Assembly (NCBI RefSeq): GCF_014905175.1
Contig: NC_057792.1
Location: 7,006,001-7,070,000 of the forward strand
DNA from: Aphidius gifuensis
Lineage: Eukaryota > Arthropoda > Insecta > Hymenoptera > Braconidae
Direction of reading: 5' to 3'
Length of the DNA stretch: 64,000 bases
Numbering within the stretch: position 1 is the first letter of the stretch; the number at the start of each line of letters is the position of its first letter. Shown here piece by piece: positions 26,333 to 36,839 of this stretch. The notes beneath the pieces were generated by a model. That model saw only the letters and a list, made by a program, of their open reading frames with translations, was not told where the DNA came from and made no database searches. Both the position numbers and the translations under genes were made by a program.

Positions 26333-26689
26333 ATAATTATATAAATATAAAATTTAAAAATAAACTTATCAATATATTATGAAGATTGAAATATTAATTT
26401 TAATAATATACATGCTTGGTATATAGAAACCAATGAAAATTTTGAAAAAAAAAAAAAAAAAAAAAATTTTATCATACATAATTTATATAAAATTAATTGC
26501 TTATACATATGGATGGTTTTTTTCTTCTTTCTAATTATCAAACATATATCTGTATTTATAATAATTTAATAAGTATAGGTATTCAATTATTATAAAGAAA
26601 CATAAACAGTTGACTCCCGTGCTTGTTCGTTGTACATATATACACATGTTTCAAATAAATTACAAATTTTTATGGTTTATCCAGCATAG

Positions 26690-26855
26690 AAAGACCGCTA
26701 GGTAGATAGTCTCTCAGGTAATTTTCATACTTATATTTGTTTTACAAGATATAGATGCTTCGTAAATATAAAAAATGCGATCTCACTCCTTAGTGGTGGC
26801 AAACACTACTGAGTATTTAACTCTATTTTTTCAAAGCCTAGCAAAAGCTGGGTTT
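26690..26855 (+). pseudogene. Broken U5 snRNA copy with its upstream element
   Basis: The upstream element (GATAGTCTCTCAGGTAATTT at 26705) and the 3' end of U5 (CTGAGTATTTAACTC, Sm-like ATTTTTTC, GCCTAGCAAAAGCTGGGTTT) are kept. The centre, with loop I and its stem, is deleted or replaced. Without loop I the RNA could not work in splicing. It pairs with the intact U5 at 19679-19798. Confidence 0.85.
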
Positions 26856-26859
26856 GTTA

Positions 26860-27345
26860 ATCCGTTTCAACAAAATAATAGTAAATCAAATCCACAAGTA
26901 TCGAGTTTAAAATCTGATTCTTAATGAATAAAATTTATTTTAATTTTACTAAAAATGATTAATCATTATCAATAGCAATCAATGGAGAAAAATTTCATTA
27001 TGAATGAATTTTTTAATTAAAATTTTATTTGTATTACAGATCAATATTTCAGCAATAAACTTTTTTATGTACGCTATATTAATATTCTTTAAATAAATAA
27101 TTATAAATTTTTTTTTAACAAACTTTAATAAATTTATTGGAAGCTTTTCTTATTTATCAAGACAATATTGAAATGTTTGAAATATTATGATGAGTAAATA
27201 AATAATTTAATTAATAGTATTAATTTTTTTTTTTTTATTTGATATATTGTTTATTCATTCGTTATTATGATTGGCTGTATATAATGTATATACAGCGATA
27301 ATTTTATTTTTTTATACATCGTTCAATGGGGTCATATCGTCTTTT
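26860..27345 (+). repeat. Segmentally duplicated flank, copy 2
   Basis: Matches 19800-20284 in order and orientation up to GTTCAATGGGGTCAT, where the two copies part: here the sequence continues to the protease gene, there it jumps to a serpin end. Confidence 0.8.
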
Positions 27346-27525
27346 CATCGAAATTTTTTTTTTATACACCAAAGAATGAGACCTATCTATGTAAACAAAT
27401 AATTTAGAAATACTTGTACAAGAACCAGCTGATGTATTAGAAAATTGCTCAATACGAATGCGAAATATTTATCATTCGTTGTAATAAAACAAACTGACAC
27501 CATTTATGTGGATTCAACAGTTTAC

Positions 27526-27533
27526 TATATAAG
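27526..27533 (+). promoter_or_regulatory. TATA box of the serine protease gene
   Basis: TATATAAG followed by CG lies 79 bases before the protease ATG, leaving a plausible leader of about 50 bases from a start near 27557. It is one of the few well-formed TATA boxes at a sensible distance in the window; general A/T richness lowers certainty. Confidence 0.5.
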
Positions 27534-27611
27534 CGATATATATTTTTCCACTACACATTTTGTAAAATAATTTTATTATATTATTTAGAAATTAAGTGTC
27601 AATTATTTCAA

Positions 27612-28983
27612 ATGGTTTTTATCATCACAAAGTTAGCCATATTTGCGGCAATATGCTGCTCTAGTAAGTTTATGATTAATTTTTTTGTTAATAGAATTTA
27701 TATGTTAGTATTAAAAAATACTAACATAGTAAAAATACTAAATTTAGAATTAATAAATTAAAATTTTTTCTATATTTTTATTTCAGTTGGATATGCAAAA
27801 CCACCAAAAAAAATAAGTTCTGGTATTGAAGTGCTTAAAAATGAAATACCTTACATAGTTTCACTCCAAAATAAATCCGGGCATCTATGTGCAGGTGTTA
27901 TTATTGATCCATTATTCATTCTCACAGCAGCACATTGTGTTTTAGAATTTGAAATAGAAACACAAAAAAAAATTCCACGAAAAGATTTGGTAATATTGAG
28001 TAATACAAAAAATCAAGAAGATCAATCATCTGGAGAAATTTATCATCCAATAATTGCCTTGTATCCTTCAAGTTATCATTTTACTTTAAGGGATGACATT
28101 GGTCTTATAGCGGTGAGTATAAAACATAAAAAAAAAATTTTTAATTATTTTTAAACTGTCTTCGAATATCATTGAATTAAAAGTTAAAAGTGTAGAATTT
28201 TTAAAAGTTTTCTCTTCCTAACAATAAATCAAAAAGCAATAATAAATTTCTGCTAACTTTTGTTATTGATATAAAATTAATGGCAATATAATTTTATTTT
28301 TATTAATTAGTATTTTCATTTTTTTGTATAACAATTAATATAAAAATTTATAACAATTACTTTGCAGTTGGATAGACCAATGAAATTTGGCAAACATCAA
28401 AACAGAATTGAAATGGCTGATGATAATTTTGTGGTACCTTCTGAAGCACCAGTAACAATAACCGGCTGGGGAAGAAAAAATAAAAATACACCATATTTAA
28501 AAAATTTACATATACTTAAAACCAATCTTTATAATGTAAATAAATGCTTTGATTTTTTCGAACCATCTGAAGATAAATCAATCATCCCATCTATTTTGTG
28601 TACCCTTGATGAGCCTGGCAAAAGTTTGTGCTATGTAAGTTATTACAATTAATTAATTAATATACAAAAAAAATTATTTATTATTATTTTTTATTGTCAT
28701 TTGAATTAACAGAGTTACAAATTTAATTTATATTTTATTTTTTTTTTCAAAGGGTGATAGCGGTGGACCTGTTGTTCATAAAGATAAACTTGTAGGAATT
28801 ATTTCATCAGGATTTGATGATAATTGTAATCAATATCCTGAAGTTTTGACGAGAGTATCATATTTTCAAAATTGGATTGAATCATCAATGAATTTTTATA
28901 GAGATATATTAAGCAAAGAAGATATAGATTTTACAATTGATTATGATGGTTCTTATATTCTTCAACCAATTGATTTACCATAA
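27612..28983 (+). CDS. Secreted chymotrypsin-like serine protease (S1A)
   Basis: Exons 27612-27663, 27787-28112, 28368-28634 and 28753-28983, 291 aa. Signal peptide MVFIITKLAIFAAICCSIGY. The catalytic triad is visible: His in LTAAHC, Asp in DDIGLIA, Ser in GDSGGP. The mature start would be ISSGIEV after a basic KPPKK, in place of the usual IVGG. By chymotrypsin numbering the S1 pocket has Ser189 (in KSLCYGDSGG), as in chymotrypsins. The residue at 226 appears to be Glu (YPEVLTRV), where Gly is usual, so specificity is uncertain. A short acidic tail of about 30 residues follows the last helix. It lies directly upstream of a serpin on the same strand. The role (digestion, venom or haemolymph) cannot be told from sequence. 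Confidence 0.88.
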
Positions 28984-29681
28984 ATAAATATCTCTCTTGA
29001 TAATTTTATTCACCATTTGATTTTAATTTAAATTTAAATATTTAAATGTATTTCCAGATGGGACAAAATTTTTAAAATTATATTAATTAATATAAATTTA
29101 AGCAGCCCAAGTATTTTTTTTATTTTTTGTAATGCATCAGAAAAAGAAAAATTATATTTTAATTCCAAAATTAAATTATGCTAACTTGTATTGTGATTTT
29201 CATGAAAAAATTATTTATTGCTTTTTGTATAATGTAGTTATAAATTAAAACGTGTAATTTTTTTTCAAACAGAAATATAATATTAAATTTATTATCAGGG
29301 AAAAATGACAATTAAATTTCAAGGATATTTTGGCTGTTCATATACAGGAATGTATGTTTGATTATTATGTATTTTAGAAACAATAAAATTTATTTTTTAA
29401 AGCAGATGGTTGTTATTGACGTATATACATAAAAAATGAATAAAATAAATATATAAAATAGATGATAAAAGTTTATGTTGACCATGTTATCAGCGCATTT
29501 TTTTTTTACTGACGTAAATATTATTTTTAATAACGATTTCTATTGGTTAATACATTACGTGATGTTTAATGACGTGGGTTTTATATAAAAAAATTATTAT
29601 TGTATTTGCAATTTTTTTTCAATCTCATTTAAAAATTATCCAGTTTCAAGTTAATTTGCTATCAATCTTTGACTATTAAAA
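28984..29681. other. Protease 3' UTR and serpin promoter region
   Basis: AT-rich spacer. Near the serpin, TATCAGCGCATTT (about 29488) and an inverted CCAAT (ATTGG, about 29542) echo the elements upstream of the family genes. TTTATATAAAAAA near 29580 may be its TATA box. No further gene seen. Confidence 0.4.
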
Positions 29682-31641
29682 ATGAAAACATGTAAGTAAA
29701 ATTATTCAAGTACATAAACTATTAAATATACTTTAAAATTGAATAAACAAAAACTTGATTTATAATTCACAAAAAATATTGTATTATCTTGTCAATTAAA
29801 ATTAATTATTAATTATTTTTTTTTGTTATAATTTTTTAGTGATTTTATTTTTTGTCATTGTTGCGATATGTTTCGATTTATTTGGCTGTATCAATGCAAC
29901 CAAATCTGGAGTCATGGAATCCATAAACCATATGTCATTGGATTTATTTAAAGTAATATTTCATTTTGTCAATTAAAAATTAAAAAAAATTTCTTCAAAT
30001 GAAATATAATATTAAGTAAGAAAAAAAAATACATGTATAATTGATCGGTGAATAATTTTTCAGCTTGCTCTTGAAAATGAACCAGCCAATTTCATCTGCT
30101 CACCAATCAGTATCTCACAAATGTTAGCAATGGCTTCTGTTGGAGCAAGAGGTACAACAATTCTTGAATTACAAAGAATTTTACATTTTGAAAATTTAAA
30201 AATACAAAAGGATTCTTTTGAAATTTCAAAGGTAATATTGATTATTAATTTCAAGAAATTATTAAAATATAAAGAAAATTAGTTTTTAAATTTTTATTTA
30301 TGTATAGTTTATTGGAAAAGACACCACAATGATAAGTCAGATGTACGTTGATAAAAAAGTTAAAGTTGATCGTACATATCAATGGCAAATTGGTCGAATG
30401 TTTAACTCGGAAATAAAAAAATTAAATTTTAAAAATGTTGGAGATACAGTTAAAACTATTAACAATTGGGTTGAGAATAAAACAAACAACCATATAACAA
30501 ATCTTATCACAAATGGTAGGTTTTTCTAAAATGAATTTTCATGATGCCATAATGATTCCTGTCATTGTTTATATTTATATTGAATATTTGTTACAGATGA
30601 CGTTGTAGATAATAATGGGATTTTCTGGGTCAATGTTATTTATTTTGAAGCAATATGGTACAACAAATTCGCCAAGCCATTGACCAAAAATAAACCATTT
30701 TTTCTCAATAAAAAAAATAAAATAAGTGTTCCAACTATGACCCTACTAGAAACAAAATTGAAATATAAAAAAATTGATAATCTTGACGCTCATATTGTTG
30801 AGCTTCCTTTCAAGGTAAAATTTATATTTTCAGTAAAGTTGAACAAATTTATTTTATCATGGCTCTATATAAATATATATACATTTATAATTTGTTCAAT
30901 AGATTCCAGGTGAAAAAGATACAGATGAGGTAAAGTAAAAATTATTAAATGTATAAACTTTGTATACAATTATTTCATAAACAATTCTTGCAATATAGCC
31001 ACCAATTGAATCTGACGAACGAGTCTCTATGTTTATTATTTACTCCGAAAAAAATGACGGATTAAAAAGGATTGAAGAGCATATTGATCAGATAAATCTT
31101 ACATCTTTGTTTGATGCAGAAAGGAGACTCATAGTTTTAATTCTACCAAAATTTAAGCTTGAAACAAAAATAGATGTTAGAAATTACATGAAAAAAGTAT
31201 ATAAATTTATTTATTTTTTTTTTGCTTATTATTTTGTTGAATTGTTTTTTAAAGATTATCTGTTGGTTTTACTGCAGATGGGAGTGGTTGATACATTTTC
31301 AGATAATGCTGATTTTAGTGGTATTGCTAAGGATACACCACTTCACATTGGTAAAATTTCACAAAAAGCATTTATCGAAGTGAAAGAGGATGGCACTGTG
31401 GCTACTGCTGCAACTAGTAAGATTTTTTTATTATATAATATTTTTAAACAATATAGTATATTTATACATATGCAAATTTTGATGATAATATACTTTAATA
31501 ATTATTTTAGCAATGCAAATGGTTTTGAGAAATAATGAAGGACCGTTGAAGCTTGAAGTAAATCGTCCTTTTCTTGTTTTATTGGCGACTAAGAAAGTTG
31601 TCCTCTTCACAGCTCGTATCAATGATCCAAGGCTTATTTAA
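29682..31641 (+). CDS. Secreted serpin, probably inhibitory
   Basis: Nine exons: 29682-29691, 29840-29952, 30064-30231, 30308-30515, 30597-30814, 30903-30929, 30999-31196, 31278-31416 and 31511-31641. Phases agree, 403 aa. The signal peptide starts MKTLILFFVIVAICFDLFGC. Serpin landmarks: NFICSPISISQMLAMASVGA (helix B), FWVNVIYFEAIWYNKF (strand 3A), ILPKFKLETKIDV, FSGIAKDTPLHIGKISQKAF, hinge EDGTVATAAT, and C-terminal NRPFLVLLATKKVVLFTARI. The hinge keeps Gly at P15 and small residues at P14-P9, as in inhibitors. Counting from the hinge, P1 is Arg (MVLR-NN), suggesting a trypsin-like target. An intron interrupts the reactive loop just after the hinge, at the place where insect serpins swap alternative last exons. 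Exon 6 is only 27 bases. Confidence 0.9.
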
Positions 31642-32054
31642 AATATTTATAAGTGTATTAGAATGTTGTTTAAATAAAGGACTAAAATAAAATAAAGTAA
31701 AAAGAGTTGTTAATTCATCAAGTAAATTATTATTAGTACTAACTCATTTATCTACTCATTTTTGAAAAAATTAATTTAAGTTATAAGCAAGTAAATGAAT
31801 AATTGTTAAAAATTGTTGAAAATTTAATTTGGTTATTATATAAGTAAAAATTACTGTATGTTTCAATATTTTATGATGTTTTTTTTTTTTTTTTATTAAT
31901 TGTTTTCATTTTTTTTCATTCTAACAAGTAAAAATATCAACGGCTTGCTAATTTTTTATATTCCCAAATACACAAGTCGATCATTCAAACAGAAAAAAAA
32001 AAATAATTAGAATTATGTCCACAATAGAATTGTACCCACTCTACAATAGAATAA

Positions 32055-32171
32055 GAAATCAGCGCACAAATTGTACGTTACAATTATTTTAATTGGCGCT
32101 TTTTTATTTTTTATTAGGCAGCCAATAAAACCACTTGAAAGTGAAAATAAAAAACATGTGGGTTATGTAAC
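32055..32171 (+). promoter_or_regulatory. Conserved upstream block of family copy B
   Basis: AATCAGCGCACAAATTGTAC, GGCAGCCAATAAAACCACTT and ATGTGGGTTATGTAA in the same order as before copy A. The stretch 31642-32312 otherwise matches 20333-20913 and holds no gene. Confidence 0.6.
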
Positions 32172-32312
32172 CTGCTGGCAACTTGACAATAGTGCTGTAA
32201 CTCTCTAAATGATTGCATGAACCTAAATATAAATAATATAATAATCAATAATTGCAATTAAATTATTACAATTTTTTGTAAAAAATAGAACGTGTCGTAT
32301 TATATATAAACA

Positions 32313-35252
32313 ATGGAAGAACAAGGTCGAAATGAAACGACACCAGTAGAAATCAAAGAAGGTATTGTTGTATAAACAATTGATAATTTTTCTTTCATAT
32401 TATTTATTATATTATTTTCTTATTAGTAGCATAAGTTATGATGATTCCCTTGTTCATTGAGTGTTTTTTAAATATTTTGTAGAATTTGATGACGATATTA
32501 CTATTAAACTGGAATCCATAAAAGAAGAAGTGTTGGATGAAGGTGAAAAAAATTGTGAAATTTCGAGAGGTCAACAACCAACAATAATTGAACAACAACA
32601 AAATCAACCAACAATAGTTGAAAATCAACAACAAGATCAACAACAACAAATCAATAATAATGAACCAGAAAATGTGGTTAGCATGCTTTGTATATTTTAA
32701 ATATATAATGAATTTATTCTTTTCAATAATTTTATAATTTTATGACGTTTCAGATTGCTGAACAAATACCATCTTGGTCAACAAGTTTCGATAATTCTGG
32801 TTATCCTGGTTTTATCGAGGCAATAAGACAGGCGAGAAATAAAAAGCAATCCCATGATGTATCATTTGAAATACTTTTTTCATATTTACCTGAATCAGCC
32901 ATAAAACAGCATGATTTAAATCTAAATGAATGGTGGAATTATTGTTTATTTGAAAATAAAGATCCTTTGGAAACTGATTTATCAGTTGTAAATAGTTATT
33001 TTGACAAAAAAATAGATGCTGGTGCATCACCTGATGAATTAGAATCAATTTCATCTACAATTCGTCTCATTGCATCAGATACAATGGAAAAGCAAATGAA
33101 TTCATTGAGATTTTTGTTTATAAATAAGACAGATTGTTTGAAAACGCCAAAATCATCATGTCAAAATAATTCAGAAATATTGTCATTGAATAGTGAAATA
33201 AAAAAAAAAGATGAATCACAAATAGCATCAGTACAAATTGAAAACGTACAAAAAGCCAAATTATCTGAGGTGATTGATACATCAGATGATGATTTAGATA
33301 CTGGATCGCCAACGACATTGCTCAAAAAGTCAAGAGATCTATTGAATAACAATGAGCCTACTAACTTAAAAAAAAATAGTGTGTTTTTACAAAAAACAAT
33401 TGATAGTTCTCAGTTGATAACTCCATTAAAAAAACCGAAATCAACAAAACCACCAGCAATATTACTATGCCCAGCATCAAAGAAAAAAGTGCTTGAAAAT
33501 ATTATAGAAAATCAGCAGATAACAATTAAAAATACATCTTCACAAGTGGTAAGAATTTTTCATTAAATCATAAAACCATATGTAAATTGTGTTAGAAACA
33601 AAAAAAAACATTATAATATTTTTATTTTTCAGCCATCAATAAGTAATGTGGTTGCTGATGAATCGGATTTAACAAATGGAAAGTATCCAACATTAATAAT
33701 GCCAATTCTAAAACAACAAGGTAAAGTTATACAACAGCAACAGTCAATACTATCTGAATCGGACAGTAAATCAATATCAGATTTATCTGATACATCAATA
33801 TATTCCGATAATTCATTAGATGAAATTGGACCAACAAATAAAACTGAAAGTTATGCATATTTGGAAAAAGCCATTCTTAATCCACAAACAGCAATTGTAC
33901 AAAATCAAGTAGAGGGAAATTTTGTTAAAATGTTAATTGTTATGCCACATGGTGAACAAAGATTAATAACATTTGGTATACCAAATGAAAAAATTACTGT
34001 TAACGATTTACTCGAACAGGTTAGTATATCATTTAATGGCACAACAACAGTATCACTTGTTAAAGATCCAATATTGAAAATAAATTATATTGTTGAAAGT
34101 GAAACTGGTACAATTGTTGATTCAACAGAAACTAGTGATGATAATGATGAATTATCAAAAGACGATAATGAATTGTCTGACGAAAAATGTTTACAAGATG
34201 ATGATGATAATAATATACATGCAACATCAACTGTTAATATTGAAGAACCAAAATACATTGATGGAAAACTTGCAGTGTGTGATAAATGTGGCTTAACATC
34301 AATAGATTTTAATCGTTGCTATTATTGTAAGAAAAAAATTCAAAATACAAAAACAAAGTTAGATAAAAGTCAACCATCACAAAAAAGACATATGATGTTG
34401 TCAATTGATAGGTTTTATAAAAGTTTATTAAATAATTATACTGGTGATGTTAATGGTAAACTATCAAATGACGGTAGTGTATTCCCAGATAAAAAATATT
34501 TACAAGCTGATGATAATGATGATAATAATGAGAAAATTACTCGTACAAGCTTAAAACTGCAGTCAGTATTGAAGTGTCGTACTGTTGAAATTGGTTCTTA
34601 CAAATATACACCAATGAATAATGTCATCATAAATACATTTGGTTTAACAATATTATCAGTACCATCACTTGAGGATGAAACTGAAACAGTTAAAGTACAT
34701 GTTCAATATCAAGATATTTATGAAGTCTTGATACATTCTACTTCATCGAGGCCAATATTATTTTTTTACACAAATGCAATATCTGGCTCTAAAATACGTA
34801 AATTACTAGGTATGAACAATCCAAAAGGACCATATTTTGATCCAGCTGGTGAAGATCAAACTCACAAAAGAATAATATTATTCCCAAAATTATTAAAAAG
34901 CGATTCAATTAACATATTGAAAAAATTATTTTCATCAAATACTTTCGTCAAAGAATTAGATGTAAAAGAAGCTAATGCTATATTATTAAAAAGTGAATCA
35001 CTAAAACGACCAAATAATTCATCATTAAACATCGGTAAAAGACAAACAACAATTGTCAACACCAATAATGATGTTGAAAATTCTACTATTCATCCAGCAG
35101 CACCAACAGAAGATACAAATAAATCAATCACAAAATTCAAATGTGCAAAGTTATCATCTATCAATAAAAATACAAATGCTTATGATAAAAACAATGAAAA
35201 ATCAAATACTGGAAATGATAAATTGGTTAAAAAACGAAAGTTAGGTAGATAA
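32313..35252 (+). CDS. Tandem family copy B: N-domain, beta-grasp-like, one zinc ribbon, PH-like, basic tail
   Basis: Exons 32313-32361, 32483-32676, 32754-33548 and 33633-35252; 885 aa. Exon 2 adds an acidic and Gln-rich segment (IKLESIKEEVLDEGEKN) not present in A or G; IKLE and IKEE fit the SUMO acceptor consensus. Exon 3 has the full recombinase core-binding-like domain (residues about 95-185: GYPGFIEAIRQARNKK, YLPESAIKQHDLNLNEWW, GASPDELESISSTIRL). Exon 4: beta-grasp-like at about 417-505, zinc ribbon at about 554-590 (CDKCGLTSIDFNRCYYC), PH-like segment from about 654 (CRTVEIGSYKYTP, KIRKLLGMNNPKGPYFDP), and the end KKRKLGR. A four-base insertion (GGTA) at the end introduces the stop; the ancestral tail continues as untranslated sequence downstream. 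The SIM-like spot reads EVIDTSDDD here. Confidence 0.75.
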
Positions 35253-35540
35253 AAGTCAACCAGCACAAAAAATGATGAGTTTGATAAAAGGATAGAAACC
35301 AATAATAACATCAAAATTATTACCAATTCTGATAATAATTTTCGGCATGTAATTTACTCAATACGGAAAAGTAAAAACTTAATATTACGTAATAAAAATA
35401 ATACAACTGATTCTGATAATAATAGTCAGGGCAGTACTGAAAATAAAACCAATGATAATAAACGTGAACGTTCACAGATAGAAGTACCAGCTTAGGAAAA
35501 AAATTCAAATGAAATTTTACCCTCTCAGAAAGAAAATTTT
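35253..35540 (+). pseudogene. Untranslated remnant of the family C-terminal tail after copy B
   Basis: Downstream of the copy B stop the DNA still resembles the tail coding region of D, F and G: AAAAGTCAACCAGCACAAAA (compare LDTSQPEQK), CAATTTAC-like and ACTGATTCTGATAATAATAG (TDSDNNS), then AAACGTGAACGTTCACAG (KRERSQ). It now holds stops, so it sits in the 3' UTR. Confidence 0.75.
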
Positions 35541-36307
35541 AAAAATGATGTTTTCTTCTTTTTTCATAAATAAATAAATTAAACGTTGACAATTTATATT
35601 ATAAACAAACAAAATTAAAGGACAGAAAATATAATCTAGTTATTAATATGTTTGAAAATTACTTTAGCATTTTTAACATTGATTAATATTTTTTCATTTA
35701 TTAATAAAGATTTCACGTAAATTATTAATTAATAATTGTTGAAATTGTTTTTTATTTCAACATAAATATTAATTCTGGATATCTCATTGCTAATTTTATA
35801 TTTTCGATAACAAAAAAACAAGTTGAATTAAACAAAAAAGTTGCACTGGAAAAGCCATGTACATTTATAAAAAACAATTAAGTATTGATGAATTTACATT
35901 TTTTTTAAATTTATTTTTCCTATTATTTCTGAAAGCATAAATTCAAATATAAGGCATATAGCTCGTGATATACTTGGATGGATTTTTTTTTCTTTTTCTT
36001 CTTTTTCTTTCAAAATTTATTCAACATAATATATTTAAACATTTTGCAAACATTTTGTTTCTATTTTAAAAATTGTTATGTATTTTATAATATTTTCAGT
36101 GACTTATTATTTTTATATGACTATACAAAATTATCAATAAACTTCATAAAATATTTAAAAAATATTTTTTTTTATATGAAAACACATGTTAATATATCAA
36201 TAAACTGAATAACATTAAAGTTAACAAAATGTTGTTATCGATAGGAACAATAATAAAACAAATATTTAAACTGGGCAAAAAAAAAATTAAACTTTAATTA
36301 TATTAAT
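35541..36307 (+). repeat. Conserved 3' flank of copy B
   Basis: Same ordered blocks as after copy A: TTGCACTGGAAAAGCCATGT, AGCTCGTGATATACTTGGAT, TTTTCAGTGACTTATT, TTAACAAAATGTTGTTATCG. No additional gene. Confidence 0.7.
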
Positions 36308-36500
36308 TATAAAACATGTAAGTACAATAATTATTCAAACTACTGAATATTAATAATTTAAAATTAAATGAAAAAAAACTTGATTTATAATTTATTGAAA
36401 ATATCATATTATTTTGTCAATTAAAAATTAAAAAAAATTTCTTCAAATGAAATATAATATTAAGTAAGAAAAAAAAATACATGTATAATTGATCGGTGAT
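36308..36500 (+). pseudogene. Serpin 5'-end relic upstream of copy C
   Basis: AAAACATGTAAGTA matches the serpin exon 1/donor (29684-29697). The last 90 or so bases (36410-36499) are nearly identical to serpin intron 2 (29963-30051), ending TACATGTATAATTGATCGGTG. Serpin exon 2 and everything after intron 2 are missing, and the start ATG is altered. It is joined directly to the family upstream region at about 36500. Confidence 0.8.
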
Positions 36501-36600
36501 CTGCCTGTCAATTTTTTATATTCCCAAATACCCAAATCGATCATTCAAAAAAGAAAAAAAAAATAAATAGGATTAAGTATGTCCATAATAGAATAACATA

Positions 36601-36730
36601 AGGAGTCAGCGCACAAATAGTCCATTGCAATTTTTCCAATGGATTTTTTTTTTTCTATCAGGCAGCCAGTCCAAGCCAGTCAAACCACGTGAAAGTAAAA
36701 GTATAAAACACGTGGGTTAATGGTTATGTA
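36601..36730 (+). promoter_or_regulatory. Conserved upstream block of family copy C
   Basis: AGGAGTCAGCGCACAAATAG, GGCAGCCAGTCCAAGCCAGT and ACGTGGGTTAATGGTTATGT; the CCAAT core is changed to CCAGT here. Confidence 0.55.
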
Positions 36731-36839
36731 TAAATATATGTTTACACAATAATTAAGTCTTAATAAAAATAATATTATATTCAATAATTATAATTAAATT
36801 TTTTGTAAAAAATAGAACGTGTCATATTATATATAAACA

